This document shows positions 14,301 through 29,300 of a DNA stretch of 64,000 bases, in pieces (position 1 is the first letter of the stretch; each line of letters begins with the position of its first letter). The position numbers and the translations under genes are program-made. The stretch spans positions 2,807,351 through 2,871,350 of the forward strand of contig NC_034411.1 of NCBI RefSeq assembly GCF_002078875.1, given 5' to 3'. The DNA is from Numida meleagris (taxonomy: Eukaryota; Chordata; Aves; Galliformes; Numididae). The notes beneath the pieces are model-generated. The model saw nothing but the letters and a program-made list of their open reading frames with translations, was not told the DNA's origin and did no database searches.

Positions 14301-17300
14301 GAGGAACTGTTGCTGTTAGTATAACAATTCACGCCTCTTAAGACAAGCTAGTTTTCTAATGCTTGGTAACTGGTTAGTGTCCATAACCCATATAAGCAGT
14401 ACTTAAAGCAAATGGCTGTACTGGAGTTGAGCAAGGAGTAAAGTACCAATGCCTAACTAATTTCAAATATTAAATAAACCCTAACTGTAGGCATTTCAAG
14501 GAACTCTCCTGGAGGCCCATAATGAGCCATCACCAACTCAACAGTTTCATTTGCCTGGTAAATCAAGTAAAACAGCCACTACAGTAAAGAGTTCAGTTAC
14601 AGATATATAGTCAAAATCCATACCAAACCAAGATGCACTCAGAGTCCAGAACCTCACCTCCATGCTCTACCATGTTCTTTACTCCACAAGAACAACTTGT
14701 GGCTTCCAACACACCAGAACATGTTCTTGAGGCGGACTCAGCATGGTATGTTTACAAGAAAGGTAATATTTAGTACACTACAAGTATAACAAGTAGATAT
14801 AATATCCCCTGTAAGTAGAGTCCCCTTTGTAATTGATTATTTACCATAAATTAGAATTTGTTAACGTATCATTTGCTGTTTCTACAAAGCACAGAAATAG
14901 AAGTTACACTTCAAACCAGCCATTACTTCCTGAAGACCGGCCTGCCTCCCCGCCGTGCCTTGAGCCAAGTGTGCAGAAGCAGCAAACCAGGGCTGAGCCT
15001 CTAGTAGGCACGTCAACCCTACCAAAGGGAGAAACATTTTCACTTTCAAACATACCTCCTCACGGTCATTTTCTTATGACCTCATACACATTAAAAATAT
15101 GGTTCTCAAAAGACCTACTATTTTGTTTTTCTCTACTGGCTTTAAAAGTTCCATACATTTACCATTTCATTTAAGGTCACTTTGGTTTTAAGTCCTTAAG
15201 ACAACATAGGCTGTTCTCACAGGTACGTACTAAACACACCAAACAAAGGAGCCTTTCAAGTCATCATCCCAAATGACTCCAGTAGAAGATACGTAGACTA
15301 TATCAGCTGAGAACTTCAATACAAGACAAAGTTAAGCTCTCAACTGTGCTTTGTTTCCTACAAGTGTACATTATGCAAAACTGATCTGTAACATCAGTTG
15401 TTTCTACTTTTTATTAATATCATGAGAACATCCACAGGAAAAAAAGAGACCTTTCATGTGAGATGCAACAGTGCTGCAAGCACGCCTACAGCAAAAGTCC
15501 ATTCCTGTGGCCTATAAGCTGTCATCATGAATATACTCACTTAGTAGAAATAAACACACATTTAACATCAAAGCTCCAAGCTATTTGGGAAGGCTATCAG
15601 AGCATGAATATATTTTTGGTTCAGTGTTTCTTTAAAAAAAAATTAAACAAGGCTTTTAATATTATTGAAACATAATTTGATTCACATTCTTCACTATTCG
15701 ACATTTCCTGTGCTGCAGTACTTCATATCTTTATGAAATCCGTTTCTGGACCGATTGCTTTAAAAATGTTTTCCTGTTCATTTGCAACAAGGTTGAAATA
15801 ACTCAAGAAGCAGGTTTCTTTCTTCAGAAGAATTCCTGACAGAAAAATAAAACCAGATAACTTAGGATTTTCTATCAGCTCCTCAAAGCATCAATGGCAC
15901 TCAAAGTTTCCATTTATAAAAAGCAAACCAGCAGATTTACCAGTTTTTCATTATAACAATGAGCTTGATCTTTCTTTCTAATCTCAGCACTAGTTTTGGT
16001 CATCTTCAGGGAATGGAACTAGATCATCTTTAAGGTCCCTTCCAACCCAAGCCATTCTATGAACTTTCCTGTTGTCTCATTAGTCTGTCTACCTTTTGGC
16101 ATAACCCAAGCCATTCTATGATACCCTTTGGCGTTACAATTACATTTTTCTTTAAATATTGAAACCTTCAGATTTCAAGAACTATAATAAGAGCAGAATT
16201 CTACTTCAGACAGGGCCTCATTTCTACTAAAGGCAACAGTAACACTTTTAGTGAAGGCAGTGAAACAGACTTGACTAGTTTCCAAAACTATGACTACAAG
16301 AAATAACAGTTAATATAAAAAAGACTAAATCGAGGTTTTTAAAAGTTGGTGGGTACGTATTTTGAAGTATTCTCTTTAAATAGGTATTGTTAACTACTAA
16401 GGTCCTGTGCCACCAAGTTTTACTTTTCCATGTGCTTCATGTGACATAGGCTGAGAAAGAAGCATCAAAGGGGCTATTTTGAAGAAAAAGATGTTTTGGA
16501 TCACCAGATAAACAGCCCCAGAAAACACTATGACATTTCAATCAGCAATAAAAGCTAGGTAAAGTCAGCCCTTCATTACACATAAAATAAAGTTTATCAG
16601 CTCTTAGATTTTCTTCTAGAGCACAGTGCAGGCAATGCCACCTTGCTGCTGTGTTGCACAGGAGGCCAATATCAGCAGAGTAACAGTAATGCAACAGTTG
16701 ACTAATATACAGCGTTCTGATCATTTGGAAATACCTGGTAAGAACAGAATTACCAGCAAAGTATAGATACACTCCAAAACTCACATCTTCCCAGTTTTTC
16801 CATCTTTCTCTCAAGCTTCAGGGGCTGTCAGAAGTATCAAGCATCTCATTTATTTTCTGTAATTTATGCTATTTCTTTCCCATTACCCCTCTTGATTTTA
16901 TTTTACCTGAAGAGTTAAAGCAGGCAAATCTTTTTCTGATCACTTTCAGACTATGGAGTGCTGCAGGCACTACAAAGGTCTTGCAATCTGATTTAAGAAT
17001 TAAAAAGCCCTAGAAAAACAGTGATTTCTTTAAGAGACAATTTTATAAAGATTTCAAGTGGACATTTCATTAATATGCTGGACAAAACGTAAGTTTCGGA
17101 ACTAACTCTCAGTGCCTCATTACTGCAGGAAAGGGTGAGTCCTGAGATCTACCAAGCTACTCATGATTTACCATTCTGAAACAAGTTGTTCTCCACTGCA
17201 AAGCTTGTGTGCACTCTACAGGGCTTTCTTAACGGATCTGGGATATCTTGCTGGTACAATCACGGATGCCGAGATGCATTATGTGTCCTTCTTGACTCTG

Positions 17301-20300
17301 AGCATTTTCTGCAGTGGTCATGGGATGACAGTGATTTGCCTGTGCGCAAGTTTCAACTCCTTCCTGGTAATCTGTACAACGCCTGACATTCAGCTGTGGT
17401 AACATGCACATTAGAAAAGCAGGCAAGACTGGAGTTAGTATATGTCACTATATTGAAGAAGTAATTTATATATAGAACAGCTAATTTGAAGGACTCATTT
17501 CAAAATAATCTTGGAATTATTTGGTGCTTCCAGTGACAAAGATTTTCAGAGGTTGAAAGATGAAACGCTGACATTCAAGGCTCTCATAACACTCTCACGC
17601 TCTTGGAATTAAACATATGATCACCCACATCTGCTTGGCCATTTATAAATGCACAGAGAATATATGTTTCTCCTGCTTTACGACACTAAGACCTTATAAC
17701 CAAAATAGCAAACTCAACAGTTTAGGATGAAGCACTACAAAAGCCTACAACTATCACCAGCGTGTAATTTGGGGGAAGTGCTCTAAAATAATTATTTCAA
17801 GAAAACTCATGTCGGAGCAGCTCAGGTCATCATGCACGTCACAAACACAAGGGTATACTCCAGCTTCCTCATTACACAGAGGAGCAGTCCAAACACTGTG
17901 TAAGTTTATCAGTTAAATATGAACTTCAAATTACAGAAACTGCAACAAAACTTGGGATATAATAGACACCAAATGAAAACGGTGGCCAGATCACAGATAT
18001 GATTCCAAATGGACACTAAAAAAGCCACGTTTCAAAGCAGTGTTTGATGGTTACTCTTCTTCGTTTCCCATCTCATTCACTGATAAGACTGATGAAAACA
18101 GAAAGCATGAACAGAAAATACAAACCCCAGTACCATACAAAGCCTACTGCTTTCTCCAAACAAGCTTGCCTCAGAGAGTGCAGGGGCCTCAAGTGCAAAA
18201 AAGTGGTTTGTGATACTGTGGCTGGAACTGCACACAAACAGCAAGTTACAGTTGAATAAGCAAGTTCTAGACAAGTACTCAACCTCACAGCTTGCTTCTG
18301 ACCTACTCACTGCATGCCCACCACCAATACATCTCATTTAGGAATAACTGCATCTCTGCCTACGAGTCCTTCCCTACTACATTTATGATGGATGCTACAC
18401 TTTCTGTACTTGCAAGTCCTTTTGGGAGTAATGCTGCTTTCAGTGAAGGCGATCTGCCATGCCAAAGTGCTCTCCATAGGAGGGCAGCCCAACTGTGAAA
18501 TTCTTACCTTGCAAAAATCAGAAGAAATTTTTCTCATGGCAGAAGTAGAATTTCATCCTTTATAATCCCAACAAGTAGGCTCGATCACTGCTTTTCATAG
18601 AATCATGGAATGGCTGGAGTTGGAAGGGACCTTAAAGTCCATCAAGTTCCAACCCCTCTGCCACACGCCGGGTTGCCAGCTGATAGATCAAATACTAGAC
18701 CAGGCTGCCCAGGGCCTCATCCAGCCTGGCCCTGAACACCTCCATGGATGGGGCACCCACACCTCTCTGGGCAGACTGTTCCTGCACCTCACCACTCTCT
18801 CAGTTAAAAACTTCCCCCTGACATCTTGCCTACATCTCCCTTCCTTTAGTTTAAAACCATTCCCTTTTGTCCTATCACGGTCTGAAATATTGGTGGATTT
18901 CCAATTCTAAAGACCTGCATTTTTTGAGGATCAGCATCAGACAAAATATACATTGAATTCTCGAATATCGGTGCTATCTGAAACACCAGATGACGCTTCC
19001 TCTTGGAAACACGTACCAAACCACATGCTAAATTATGCAGGAACACCAAACAAACCCAGGAGACTGAAAATTCTGGTACTTGGAAGTAAAGATGTAGAAG
19101 TCAAGCCACCAAGGACTTCTGCTAACAGCTCATTAGACAGTGAGTACTTGTAATGCTGACCCTAATTTTAAGAATTACTCAAAGTGTAATAAACGACAAT
19201 AACAATAAATAAACCCATACACACACACAAAAAACTGCGGCCTCAGTTTTCATTGTAATGCATGGAATTTCGCCACAGAGCTTTCATTAAAGTAAAACAT
19301 GTGTAGGCCTCCTGCACTTCTGTGAAACTCTCAGTGTATGTATACAGCGTAGCAACAATAAAACCACTGAACTGTGAGTTAAAAGCTCTCACGCAGAACT
19401 TGGCTGGCTTGCTCCACTGTTAGGAGACAAATATGCCATCTCAAGTGTAAGAACTACAAGAATTACTACCAACAAGGTACCTGCAAGCCAAAAGTGCCTC
19501 CGCCTCGCTATTAGAGAGCAACTTTTTCTCTGCAATACAAAAGCAGCAAAAAGGATTTGTATTTAATTAAAACAGTACATCCGTTTTGGCCTTGAACTCA
19601 ATACAGGATGTTGCAGCCTCGCCTACATATTTTTTTGGTTTACTTACAAACAATGGAAAACAAGACTTAGTAATACAAGGATTGACAGACCCTTTGCCAC
19701 TGCATCACAAATCATTCTGTTCTCTCACCTTCCTTTGCTTTAACGATAGGAGGAACAACCCTTCATTCCTCTAAGTAATTTTTCTTATCCATTCACAGGT
19801 TCTGATGCAATAAACACAGAAATGCTACATTTTCTTATCCTTTTCCCCAAAACTAGATAAAAATCCAGAACTGCAGCTTTAAAGTAAGTACATTCACCCA
19901 TTTTTTGTATCAGTTGTCGGACACTTTTCATGTCTTAGCTTTACAAAACTGGAATACGAAGACACCAAATAGCGAAGTCTACTTGTTCTGCCTGCTAACA
20001 GTGCTTCACCTGCAAGGTACGTTAGTGATCAGAGGTCTGTGAAAGAAAACCATGCAAATCAACACGTTCCTATTCAGGATCACTTACCAAACTGCTTAAC
20101 CCAAGAGTTTGGTCCTTCACTAATACGCCTAAAAAACTGGGTAAGCACATCTCAATATAGTTGAGTCAAAGATTAAGTGCATTAGTTTATGAAAACTGGA
20201 TTTAGCTTCGTAGGCAAAAATCCAATACGAACTTGAAGAGGCAACAGCCTTTTTAAACCAGTCAAAAAGCAGTGTTATCACAGTTGAGATTCAAAAAGGT

Positions 20301-23300
20301 TCAATTGTTTAATATCTATTGCTTTGCCTTTCTTACAGCAACAATAAATGATAAAAATAAAGCTAAACACTGCCAACTAAACAAATTGATGATAGAGAAT
20401 CCTTTAGACTCCTCTCCATACATTGAAACCTGAAAGTAAAGAGAGCCGTGCCTATCTATGTCTCCTTCACCTCGTCTGGGCACAGAGGAAGATTCAAACC
20501 ACTGCAGCTGATCCTCTCCAAAGGCAAAAGTACTGATATACCTGAAAGGTTGGGTGGCATCCACACACTCGATAAAGGCATGAGTTTCCTATCTTTCATA
20601 AAATGCAGAAAACCATTGATTTTATCAGAAAAATGTTGCTCATCTTTCCCCAGTATATAATTAAAACACCGCTGGTATGACATGCAAATACCAGCTAGGA
20701 AACACACAAAGCAACAGAGCACTTTGTAGAAGATAGCAAAGTTTTTATTTTCTTCTTTCTTTCTGTAAACGTACAGAACCTTTACTTACGAAATTAAGAA
20801 AAATACAGTGGGGAAAAAAAATGCAGTGGGGAGAACCCTAAGGCGAACAGATCATCAGAAGGAAAACCACGCATAAACAGTTCAGGCCTTGATCTCTATG
20901 TATAGCTCTAATACAGTTACATTAACTCTGAGCACGTGGGACTAAAATGGTTATGTGGCTGTAGCTTTAACACGAACCACAAGCAGTTCAAACTTGCTAC
21001 ATTTAAACAGACCAACAACACACTTAGGACAGAAACGTGGCTGGACATCAGATCCAAGAAGATGTCTTCAGCAGAGTTAAGCACAACAAAGATAGGGCAA
21101 GAAACAGACGTGGACAGTAATTGTGCACCTAAATACGCACTATCACAGACAGAAGATGATATCACTGCAGCACTCTGCATTCACATCTTCTATTTCTCAC
21201 CACCGTGCTCAAAATGAGCACAATCTGTGCCAACAGTAGCAGGAAGGTCTACAGAGAATGAGGAAGCTACGTACTGTCTAGAACTGAAGTCAGTTAGCTT
21301 CGATCCTACCTACAGTTTTCCTATGGGAAAAGGACGCGAGCTGCCATTCCCCTAAACCCATAGGCCAAAAGACAGAACACAGATCGAGATGAGAAGTGAG
21401 AGAAACAAGACAATCTACGCTTGCAAATAAGAAGGTACTCAGTCACTCATATGCTTCATCTGCAGATTGTTCCAGAATAACGTGCTGTTAAACTGAAGGA
21501 TTCTCATGCAAAATGTGATGAAGAACATCGAAATCTCTGTTACGTGTTAATATTCAAATCGCACTCTTTCCTGATGTTTTTGAAGTAAATTCTGTTTTTA
21601 AGAAAATTCCAAATCCCGAGCAATTACTGATTATTTACTGTTCCTAGGGCACCCCAGCGATTCCTGGAAGACAGTATATTTGCTAAGGAATGCAAAACAC
21701 TTCCCTTATGGCAAAATTCTTTCAGATAATGAAACTGTTGTATGAGATTTGCTGGCTAGAGGATACAAAACATTCCACCTGATAAAAGGAATTACGTAAA
21801 AAAATTTCATTATTTTTTCCACATACATTGGCTACTTACTAGATGTTAATACACTATGTGTTCAATAGGTTTTTGTCTGTCTGTTTTGAAATATCAGTAG
21901 CATTCAAATAACAGGTTCAAGCAACGTCCCATTCAGCCCACAGCCTGGAAAGCAGAGCAATGTTTGGCACCAGTTTTTAACAGCATTTTAAACCAGTAGA
22001 AATGTCCCTGTTGTTGAAATGTCCCAGGGTGGTGACTTATCCAGTATGTAAAGCTGGCTCTTCAACTGATATAAAGCCTGGTGGAACAACACGAAACTTA
22101 ATGCTAACCATTCTGCCAAACACCTTCCAGGAACCTCTAGACACAGGAATAAGATTTAAGTAAAGCACCAAAAAAAAAAAAATTCCAAACAAAACAATTT
22201 TAAAAGTTTCAATTATTTTGAGCTTCCACGACAAATTTGGCATTAAAAAAACCATCAAAAAAATAGAACTGAAATCTTTCCTCTTCAAGAAAATACTTCT
22301 CCTCAGTGAAACCAACCGCAGAGTTTCAGTAATAACAGCAAATAACAGTTACTATCCCCTTTAGCTTGAAATTGCCATGATAAAGCTCCCACCTAGCCTG
22401 TTTTCACATCTGCTTCCACTTACATCCTCATAATGCTGGTTCAGGGCACCTGTAATGTTGTGACTAGCACCTCAGGGGAATTTTGTGCTTTATAATTTAG
22501 AATTAAAAGGCCAAAATGCTGTCAGAAAAGTATCAGCTAGACAGCATTACAGGGCCCTCACGTCTCCCCAAAATGAAGCTACGTAAAGATATTCAAGGAC
22601 ACAGGCAGACATGCATAATATTGTTACTAAGTGTCTCTGTCTCCCCTCCATTTATCTCCTTGCTCCATGCTACTCAAGCCATATATTCCAGCAGGCACGT
22701 CCAACCCAACCCCTGCAGACCACGCACGGCCCAGCCCACGCTGCAGCCACCCCCAGCCCCACACCACCATGGTGCCAGCACCTCCCCGCTGAGCAGCCCA
22801 GGCCGCACTCACTGCTCAGCAGCAACCAAACACTGGGGCTGATTCAATTCCACCACGCAGAAAAAATGGCACCACTGACATTCAACAATGCTTGCTGACT
22901 GTTCATGAGGACAAAACAGTGGACGTGAGCACAAAGAGGCAGCGGGCGGTGCATTTCAGCAGTGGCAAAAGTGACACGAAAGACAAGCCGTGTTCTGGAT
23001 TGGCCATGCACAGCTGTCACACCAAAAAATGAAGGACGTTTCCATCAGCCCATGCACAAATTGGCTAGCAGTGGTGACTGTGCTGAAAAATAGCATTGCA
23101 TAGCTGGGAATTTGCTCTAACAAGCAGTGTTAGCACGCTCTTTGTACCTGCTGTACTAACCCAGGAAATAAACAGAAGGCATTACTTTCAGAGCAGTTTA
23201 TGGATATCCCCATCTCTTGTATTTCCACTAGTTATACAAAAATGATATATCCTCTCTTGCTCAAAACACAAATTCACTGTATTTCTCTATCAGTGACATT

Positions 23301-26300
23301 CTCTGAGGTCTTCAGGGACATTACCCAAAAGATTTACAAAATAAAAACTACACACAAGGAAGATTATTTTAAAATCAACCGTATCAAGACTTTTTAAAAA
23401 GTCCATTCTGATAAAAAATAAATATTGACAGACAAACTAGGTTGTGTATGGCTTGCAGAGGAGCACGCATAGATATCTTCTCATCTAGGAGCGTGATTTT
23501 TACATGAACTAGGTTTGAAGGATTTTTGAGCTACACGGGATATAGATGTACCCACACGCATCTCTGGAGGTACCACAGCACGCGTTATCCACCTGCTGGA
23601 GCAATTCACTTCGGGTAGCACAACGAGCTGGCTATGGTCTCTCAGGGCTCTGATGTTTTACCAAGGATCAATCCCCATCTCTTCACTTATGGCATCTGCA
23701 GAGCCGCCTGGCAGCCGCACCCAGCCCAGCTGGTTGATTGCTGCTCAGCCCTTCACATCGCCCTGCAGCTGGTTCTGCCCCAGTGACAGCAGCGGCTCCA
23801 CGTCCAGGTGGAGCCTTCCTGCTTCCTCCTCCTTCAACACTGGGGCAACTCTCAGGCCGTAGGCACCAACTGCCAACACTGCCATGGTCACCGTGGCACG
23901 TTGTTAGAATGGCATCACCATGGCCTTCTGATGTCACAAGTCGGCCTTTGGTTCTGAGCCCTACAAACCGGGGGACCCTGCGCCCAGAGCTTCAGTCACT
24001 GAGTAACGATGCCAGTGGCTACATCGAGCTCCAGAGCAGAGCGATTTCTTCACCCAGGAGGCAGGATGGAGCGCCCAGCAGCCAAGAGGCAGCAGCTAGT
24101 GGGGAGCTCCACACCATCATGCCGATGGAGGTGGACCTACCTGAGAGCAAAAAGAGCCCATGGAGGTGGATTCAGGGCCCAAGGAAGAGCCGGTGGAGGT
24201 CGATCCACCCCCATCAGGGCTGAACCACCAGCAGGCCATTGCTCTCAGGATGTGCAGGAGGACACCCAGACCCCATCTCCACCTCGCTGTGGGGTGGGAT
24301 CCCTTCCACCTCCTCCCAGATGGCTGCCTCAACACCAGCGCTGAACATCCTATCCCGTAAGTATACCAGTAGTCGTGAGTGCCCCAAATTTCAGACCACC
24401 CTGTGGGCTCACATGGGACATTTGTTTCCTGGGAATTCTTTTGACAGCCAAAGATCCCATCAATCCATCCTTCCCATTCCCACCCCCGTCCCTCACCAAG
24501 ACCCCTTATCTCTTCTTCACCAAGAGGAAGAAGGGAGGGCAGGGACCGGCACCCTCTGAGCTGCTGCACTGGGGCAACAGGAGCAGCCTGGCAGAGGGAG
24601 CCGAGCTCCCTGGGGCCACAAGGAGGGCTCAGAGATGGTACAGAGGCAGCTGCTGCTGACTTTGGTGCTGCTGAGAAGGTGGCTGAGGTTCAGCATAAAG
24701 GATGTTTTTTCAACACTGCCTTCGGTCAGCATGAAGGACAGGTGGCAGAGGAGGGCTGAGTGTTACCTACAGCTTCTGCTGGAGGTACACACATATATGT
24801 GGCCCAAGACAACTCCAATCAATGCAGCCCAAGCAAGCCAGAAGGCCGGACACCCACGTGTTACAGTTTGTTCTGTGGTATGTGCCCCAGTGTTTCCTGT
24901 TAGTGATATACCTAGAGAAATTCTGATTGCTCTTTATTGTAATGTACAATTATCAAAGCAGCTGTTGCCACTCAGTAGAGACTGCGTCACACTTCACAAT
25001 TAAAATTCACTAAATCCTTCTATTCAGTGTGCATCCTCCTTGCAGCACCTCCACTGTGAACTAAAGGGATTTTCTAACCTTATAAGAAGCAAACCACACT
25101 AACTAATAAGCTAAAGCAAGTTGAGTTCTTTAAGAAATTCAAGTCCGTGTTCACTCTTCATCCACAATTAATTTCATGAAGAAGCAGACATTCATGTCCC
25201 TGCATTCTCAAAATTCTTAAATCTGTGAATAAGCTATCTGAAATTACATTACAAATCACAACAAAGGTTTATCACACAAGCACATATGGCAGCGGGCCAC
25301 ATCTTGCCCTGCACACAGTTTTTCCAACACTGCCTCTAATGAGTTAATGCCACAGAAAGGAGGACTGGAAGCTCCAGTGTCAGCACATGGTCACACACAA
25401 AGAACCAGGCAACATCTTCACTGTCCATGATGGCAGGAATCTGCTCTCCCAACTGAGAAGGCAGGATCACACAGATTTAAGGCTGTTCACTGCATCAATG
25501 CAACAGCTGAAGGATGCTGTGATCACTTCAGACACTGGAACTAGTCACCATGTCCTAATCACTTTTTTCTCCTCCAAACAACTCCACAAATAAAGTGGGA
25601 TTGGACAGAATTGACAAAACTTTATTGGAGTTGGGATTACGCACTGCTGCATTTCCAGGAATCCCCTGGCTCTACTTTGAGCACTAGAGCAGGAAGCACT
25701 CTGCTTTGAGGTGATTTTGCCAAGGAGCAGAGATGTGGAAATAAAGAGGAAGCCCCACGTGTATTATTGCTACATGTGCTTACACAGGCAGCAGTGACCA
25801 CCCAGCCACAACTCACTGCCACGATGAAGACACTGCAAATCCAGAGAGCGCTGCACATTTCTGTCACACCAGAGAGGATGCAAAGTAAACAAGAAGCCAA
25901 TTTGAGAGGACATGATACTCTGCCTGTTTTCTGTTTTACTGTCACATTGAATGAACTTTTTTAAAGTTAAATAACAATGTCTAAATAACACGCCAGATAT
26001 CTAAATCATTAGAAACTCTGATTAGCTTTGATACTTCTACAAAGTTTGGAATTCTTAATTTTTTTTTTTTTAACCAAAAGAGGAAGATATCAAAATTACA
26101 GTAAGAGTAAGGTACTAATAATTACAAAAAACAAGTGATTTTATTTTGCTTCAGAGAAAGCACTGAAACCTTGAGGAATTAATCAACTAATGCAGCTGTC
26201 TAACACACAATCAGAAATAATATTAAGCAATGAAGTACGCGCAAGTGAAATTGCATTCATTCAGACATGGAAATGCTAACTCTGATCCAAATAGGAAGGG

Positions 26301-29300
26301 ACATGTAGAAAACAATATGTTTAAAGAATCTTACCTATGTTGGGAAACCACTGCTAATGTGCCCGAACCATAACAAGATTCCTGCAGGATATTAAGGACA
26401 GAATTACTGTCATTGGAATACTTTAGTCTGACAAAGTATGATGTGAGACATTTTCATGGTGGAAACAATTTGTATGAATGTTTCCAGCTAAGGCGAAGTT
26501 CATCTGACTCAGATGCTGATGAAAACGTGTTTAAAACACTGCCAGAGTATAAAATATTTTTCAGACACTGGGGTTTAAGCTGGGACATGCCTCAGCCAGT
26601 TCAACCAGAGAGCCACAGCACACGGTGCTTCAGTGCTGCCTGCTAGTGCTCCAGGCCATGGAGCAGGCCTTTCTGTTCCTTCCTCCACAGCTATTTATCA
26701 AAGAGGTAGATCTAGTTTTGTAAGCTGGCCAAGATCAAGATGGCACAGATGACAAAGGACAGCAGCAAGTCTTATATCGAACCATACTTATCTTTGTCCA
26801 AAAGAAGTTCTGCAAGTTATGAGATCAATATTTTAGCAGTATCTAAAAATGTAAGATTTATTTTTTAAAGAAAAAAGCAGAGATCTGCCACAAAGCTGGA
26901 GACTGCACAATGAAAGAGGCTAACAAAGCAGAGAAGCAAAACTGTAACAACCACTATTACTTGCTCTGTACCTAGACACCTCAGTGTAACTCCCTGAATT
27001 CTGCCAGTAGCGTTCACAGCAATCACTACTTCCATTTATTTTCGTGTTACACTTAAGACAGAAACTTCTGTATCTTGTTGGTTTTTTTCCCTAGATACCT
27101 GTGCTGCTGCTGTCAGCCTCAGTTTTCCAATTCTCTTACTGTTTCTTCAATGTCAAGAGGAAAAATACTTTTCAGAAAAGTACTAAAGCAACAGATTAAC
27201 TAGAAACAATGTTGTTACATCTCCATTAGCCAGGAGCACAGGCCAGCCACTGCAGGTTTGCAGGGTGTAATGGTTGGCACTGAAGACCTGACTTCCACGC
27301 AGTACTACACATTTGAGATAGCTCTTTATACCATCATGTCTAGATAGCACATTGTTCCTCCTTCTAATCTAGATGCTGCATTCCTGCAAGAAAAATTCAT
27401 TAGAACCTAAAAGCTCCAAACAGCTTCTGAGAACTTAAGACAACTTTGCAGTATTTGTCCATCTCAAATTCTGCAAGTCATACAAAATTCACTGGGGAAG
27501 AGATGTAAGTCTGGCCTGACTACAACCATGTTCACAGGCATCATGAATAGAGGCAGCATGCACGAATAACACAACGGACAAGCTTACGTCTCATTTTGAA
27601 GCAATCTTTTTTTTCTTTAAGTGGATTCTATCTTCTTAATTTTACACTTCCTATCTTCAGAAATGCACATGGTTGTTTGTTTTCTGAACTGAACTTTTTG
27701 AGCTTTTGTTCTTCTTTTAAGAAGAAGAGTGTTACTCTACACTCCCTTAGATATATTGTCCACAAGTCGTGTTTTCCTGCTTGAACTCTGAGTTGTTTTT
27801 TCCTAACCATGCCTACGGAGCCCAAGCCCTTGGTAGTTCTGCTGATGCTCTGCAGCACCAACGTAAGACAGACAAGCAGCTCCTGGCATCGCTTTCAACT
27901 ACTGACTCAAAAATGCACTGAACTTCAGAAAGAGATGATGGAGTTCAGGGCGCTGAATGCACATGTAGATCGTACACTTCAAAGGATTCCTTCAGCTCCA
28001 AGTAACTTTCTTGTTTTGGCAGACTACAAATGCACACCAATATGAGGAATTTTGGAGTTCAACCCCGCTTATATAAAATGAAGGTTTCTGAATCCTTGGG
28101 AAACACTGGCTGTAGCTCCTGATCTAGAAACTAACAACAACTAAAGGTCAGGTGCACATGTGGAAAGTAGCTTAAGTACCTCCTTAGGATGTAGATGAAC
28201 AGAGAAGCTTAGGCAAAGATTGCCAAGTCCTGGCTGACACAAGCGTAACACATCCCATCTCTGCGGAGCCTACTTCAGTTTGTCCCGCTGTACTCTGATT
28301 CCTGCTCAGAGTGTCTCTGTGGAAGTGCCAAATCTTCCTTCCTTTCTGCTCTAAGCATGAAAGAGGGTAACAGACTAGTCCTGCGAGCCAGGAAACTGAT
28401 ATGCTTTCATTCTAGGCGTACAAAGCTGCAGACAGGAGCTCAGCAAGCATAACGGGCAGACACTTGTGTTAGAGTACCTGCCTGCCTCACAGGGAGAGCA
28501 TTCCAAAACTACTGCCCTTCCATAGCATTCAGGTAGAACATCCAAGCAGCACGAGAATCAAAACGTCTTCTCATTTCAGTAAGACCATACAAGACTGACA
28601 TTTGGAAAAGGACAGGGAAAAGAAGAAATAAGCTCTGAAACAAGTTGTTCTGCATTTTTATATACTATACATTCCTATATATGACAGCAGATAAGATTAA
28701 ATGCACGTACGTTTAGAATGGATGTTCTCAGACTTTTAAAACTTTCATACTCCAGATTCCCTTCCATACTCAATGTTAGTGACACTGTTCCTAGTAAGTT
28801 CAGTCTTGCTCCTGCTATATCCCTCAACACACTGCCCTGCCTGCTAAAAGAACAGAATAAGCAGAACAGAGGAGAGGTGACACGAGCACACAGCTACGAT
28901 CCCCTCTAGCCTGCATTTCTATTTTTGCAGCCTCAGTTTATGGGGAACTCAGAATTTGTTTTTGTAAGAAGCTATACTCAAACAATAAAACACTATTCAC
29001 ACCAACATTAAGCCATTTTACTAAACTCAGTCCATACAGTGTTCAAACAGCAAGAATCAGCTAACAATAATGAATATTAACATGTCTGCTTCTGTTCATA
29101 GAAGCTAGGAAGGTTTTTCCACCTAAATCCTTCCAATTTCTACTTCTAGGTGTCTGAAATTCCTATTTCTATTGAAGCTGTCAATCAGCTTGATGGAAAT
29201 CAAAGATTTTAATTGCACTAGGCAATCCCAAAACTGCTACGTCTTACTTGGAAGAAATTGTCTTCAATCTTAGCCACCAAAAGAAACTTAAATATTTAAT

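Noticed and set aside
23738..24223. 161-codon plus-strand frame as a gene
   Set aside because: It lies inside a dispersed repeat whose other copy shifts frame at the end. Kept as a repeat with a finding rather than called as a gene.
28225..28236. AAGTCCTGGCTG, resembling the KSWL start of ACYP2 exon 4
   Set aside because: Wrong strand, no similarity beyond four codons, and no acceptor. The true exon 4 was found at 5390.
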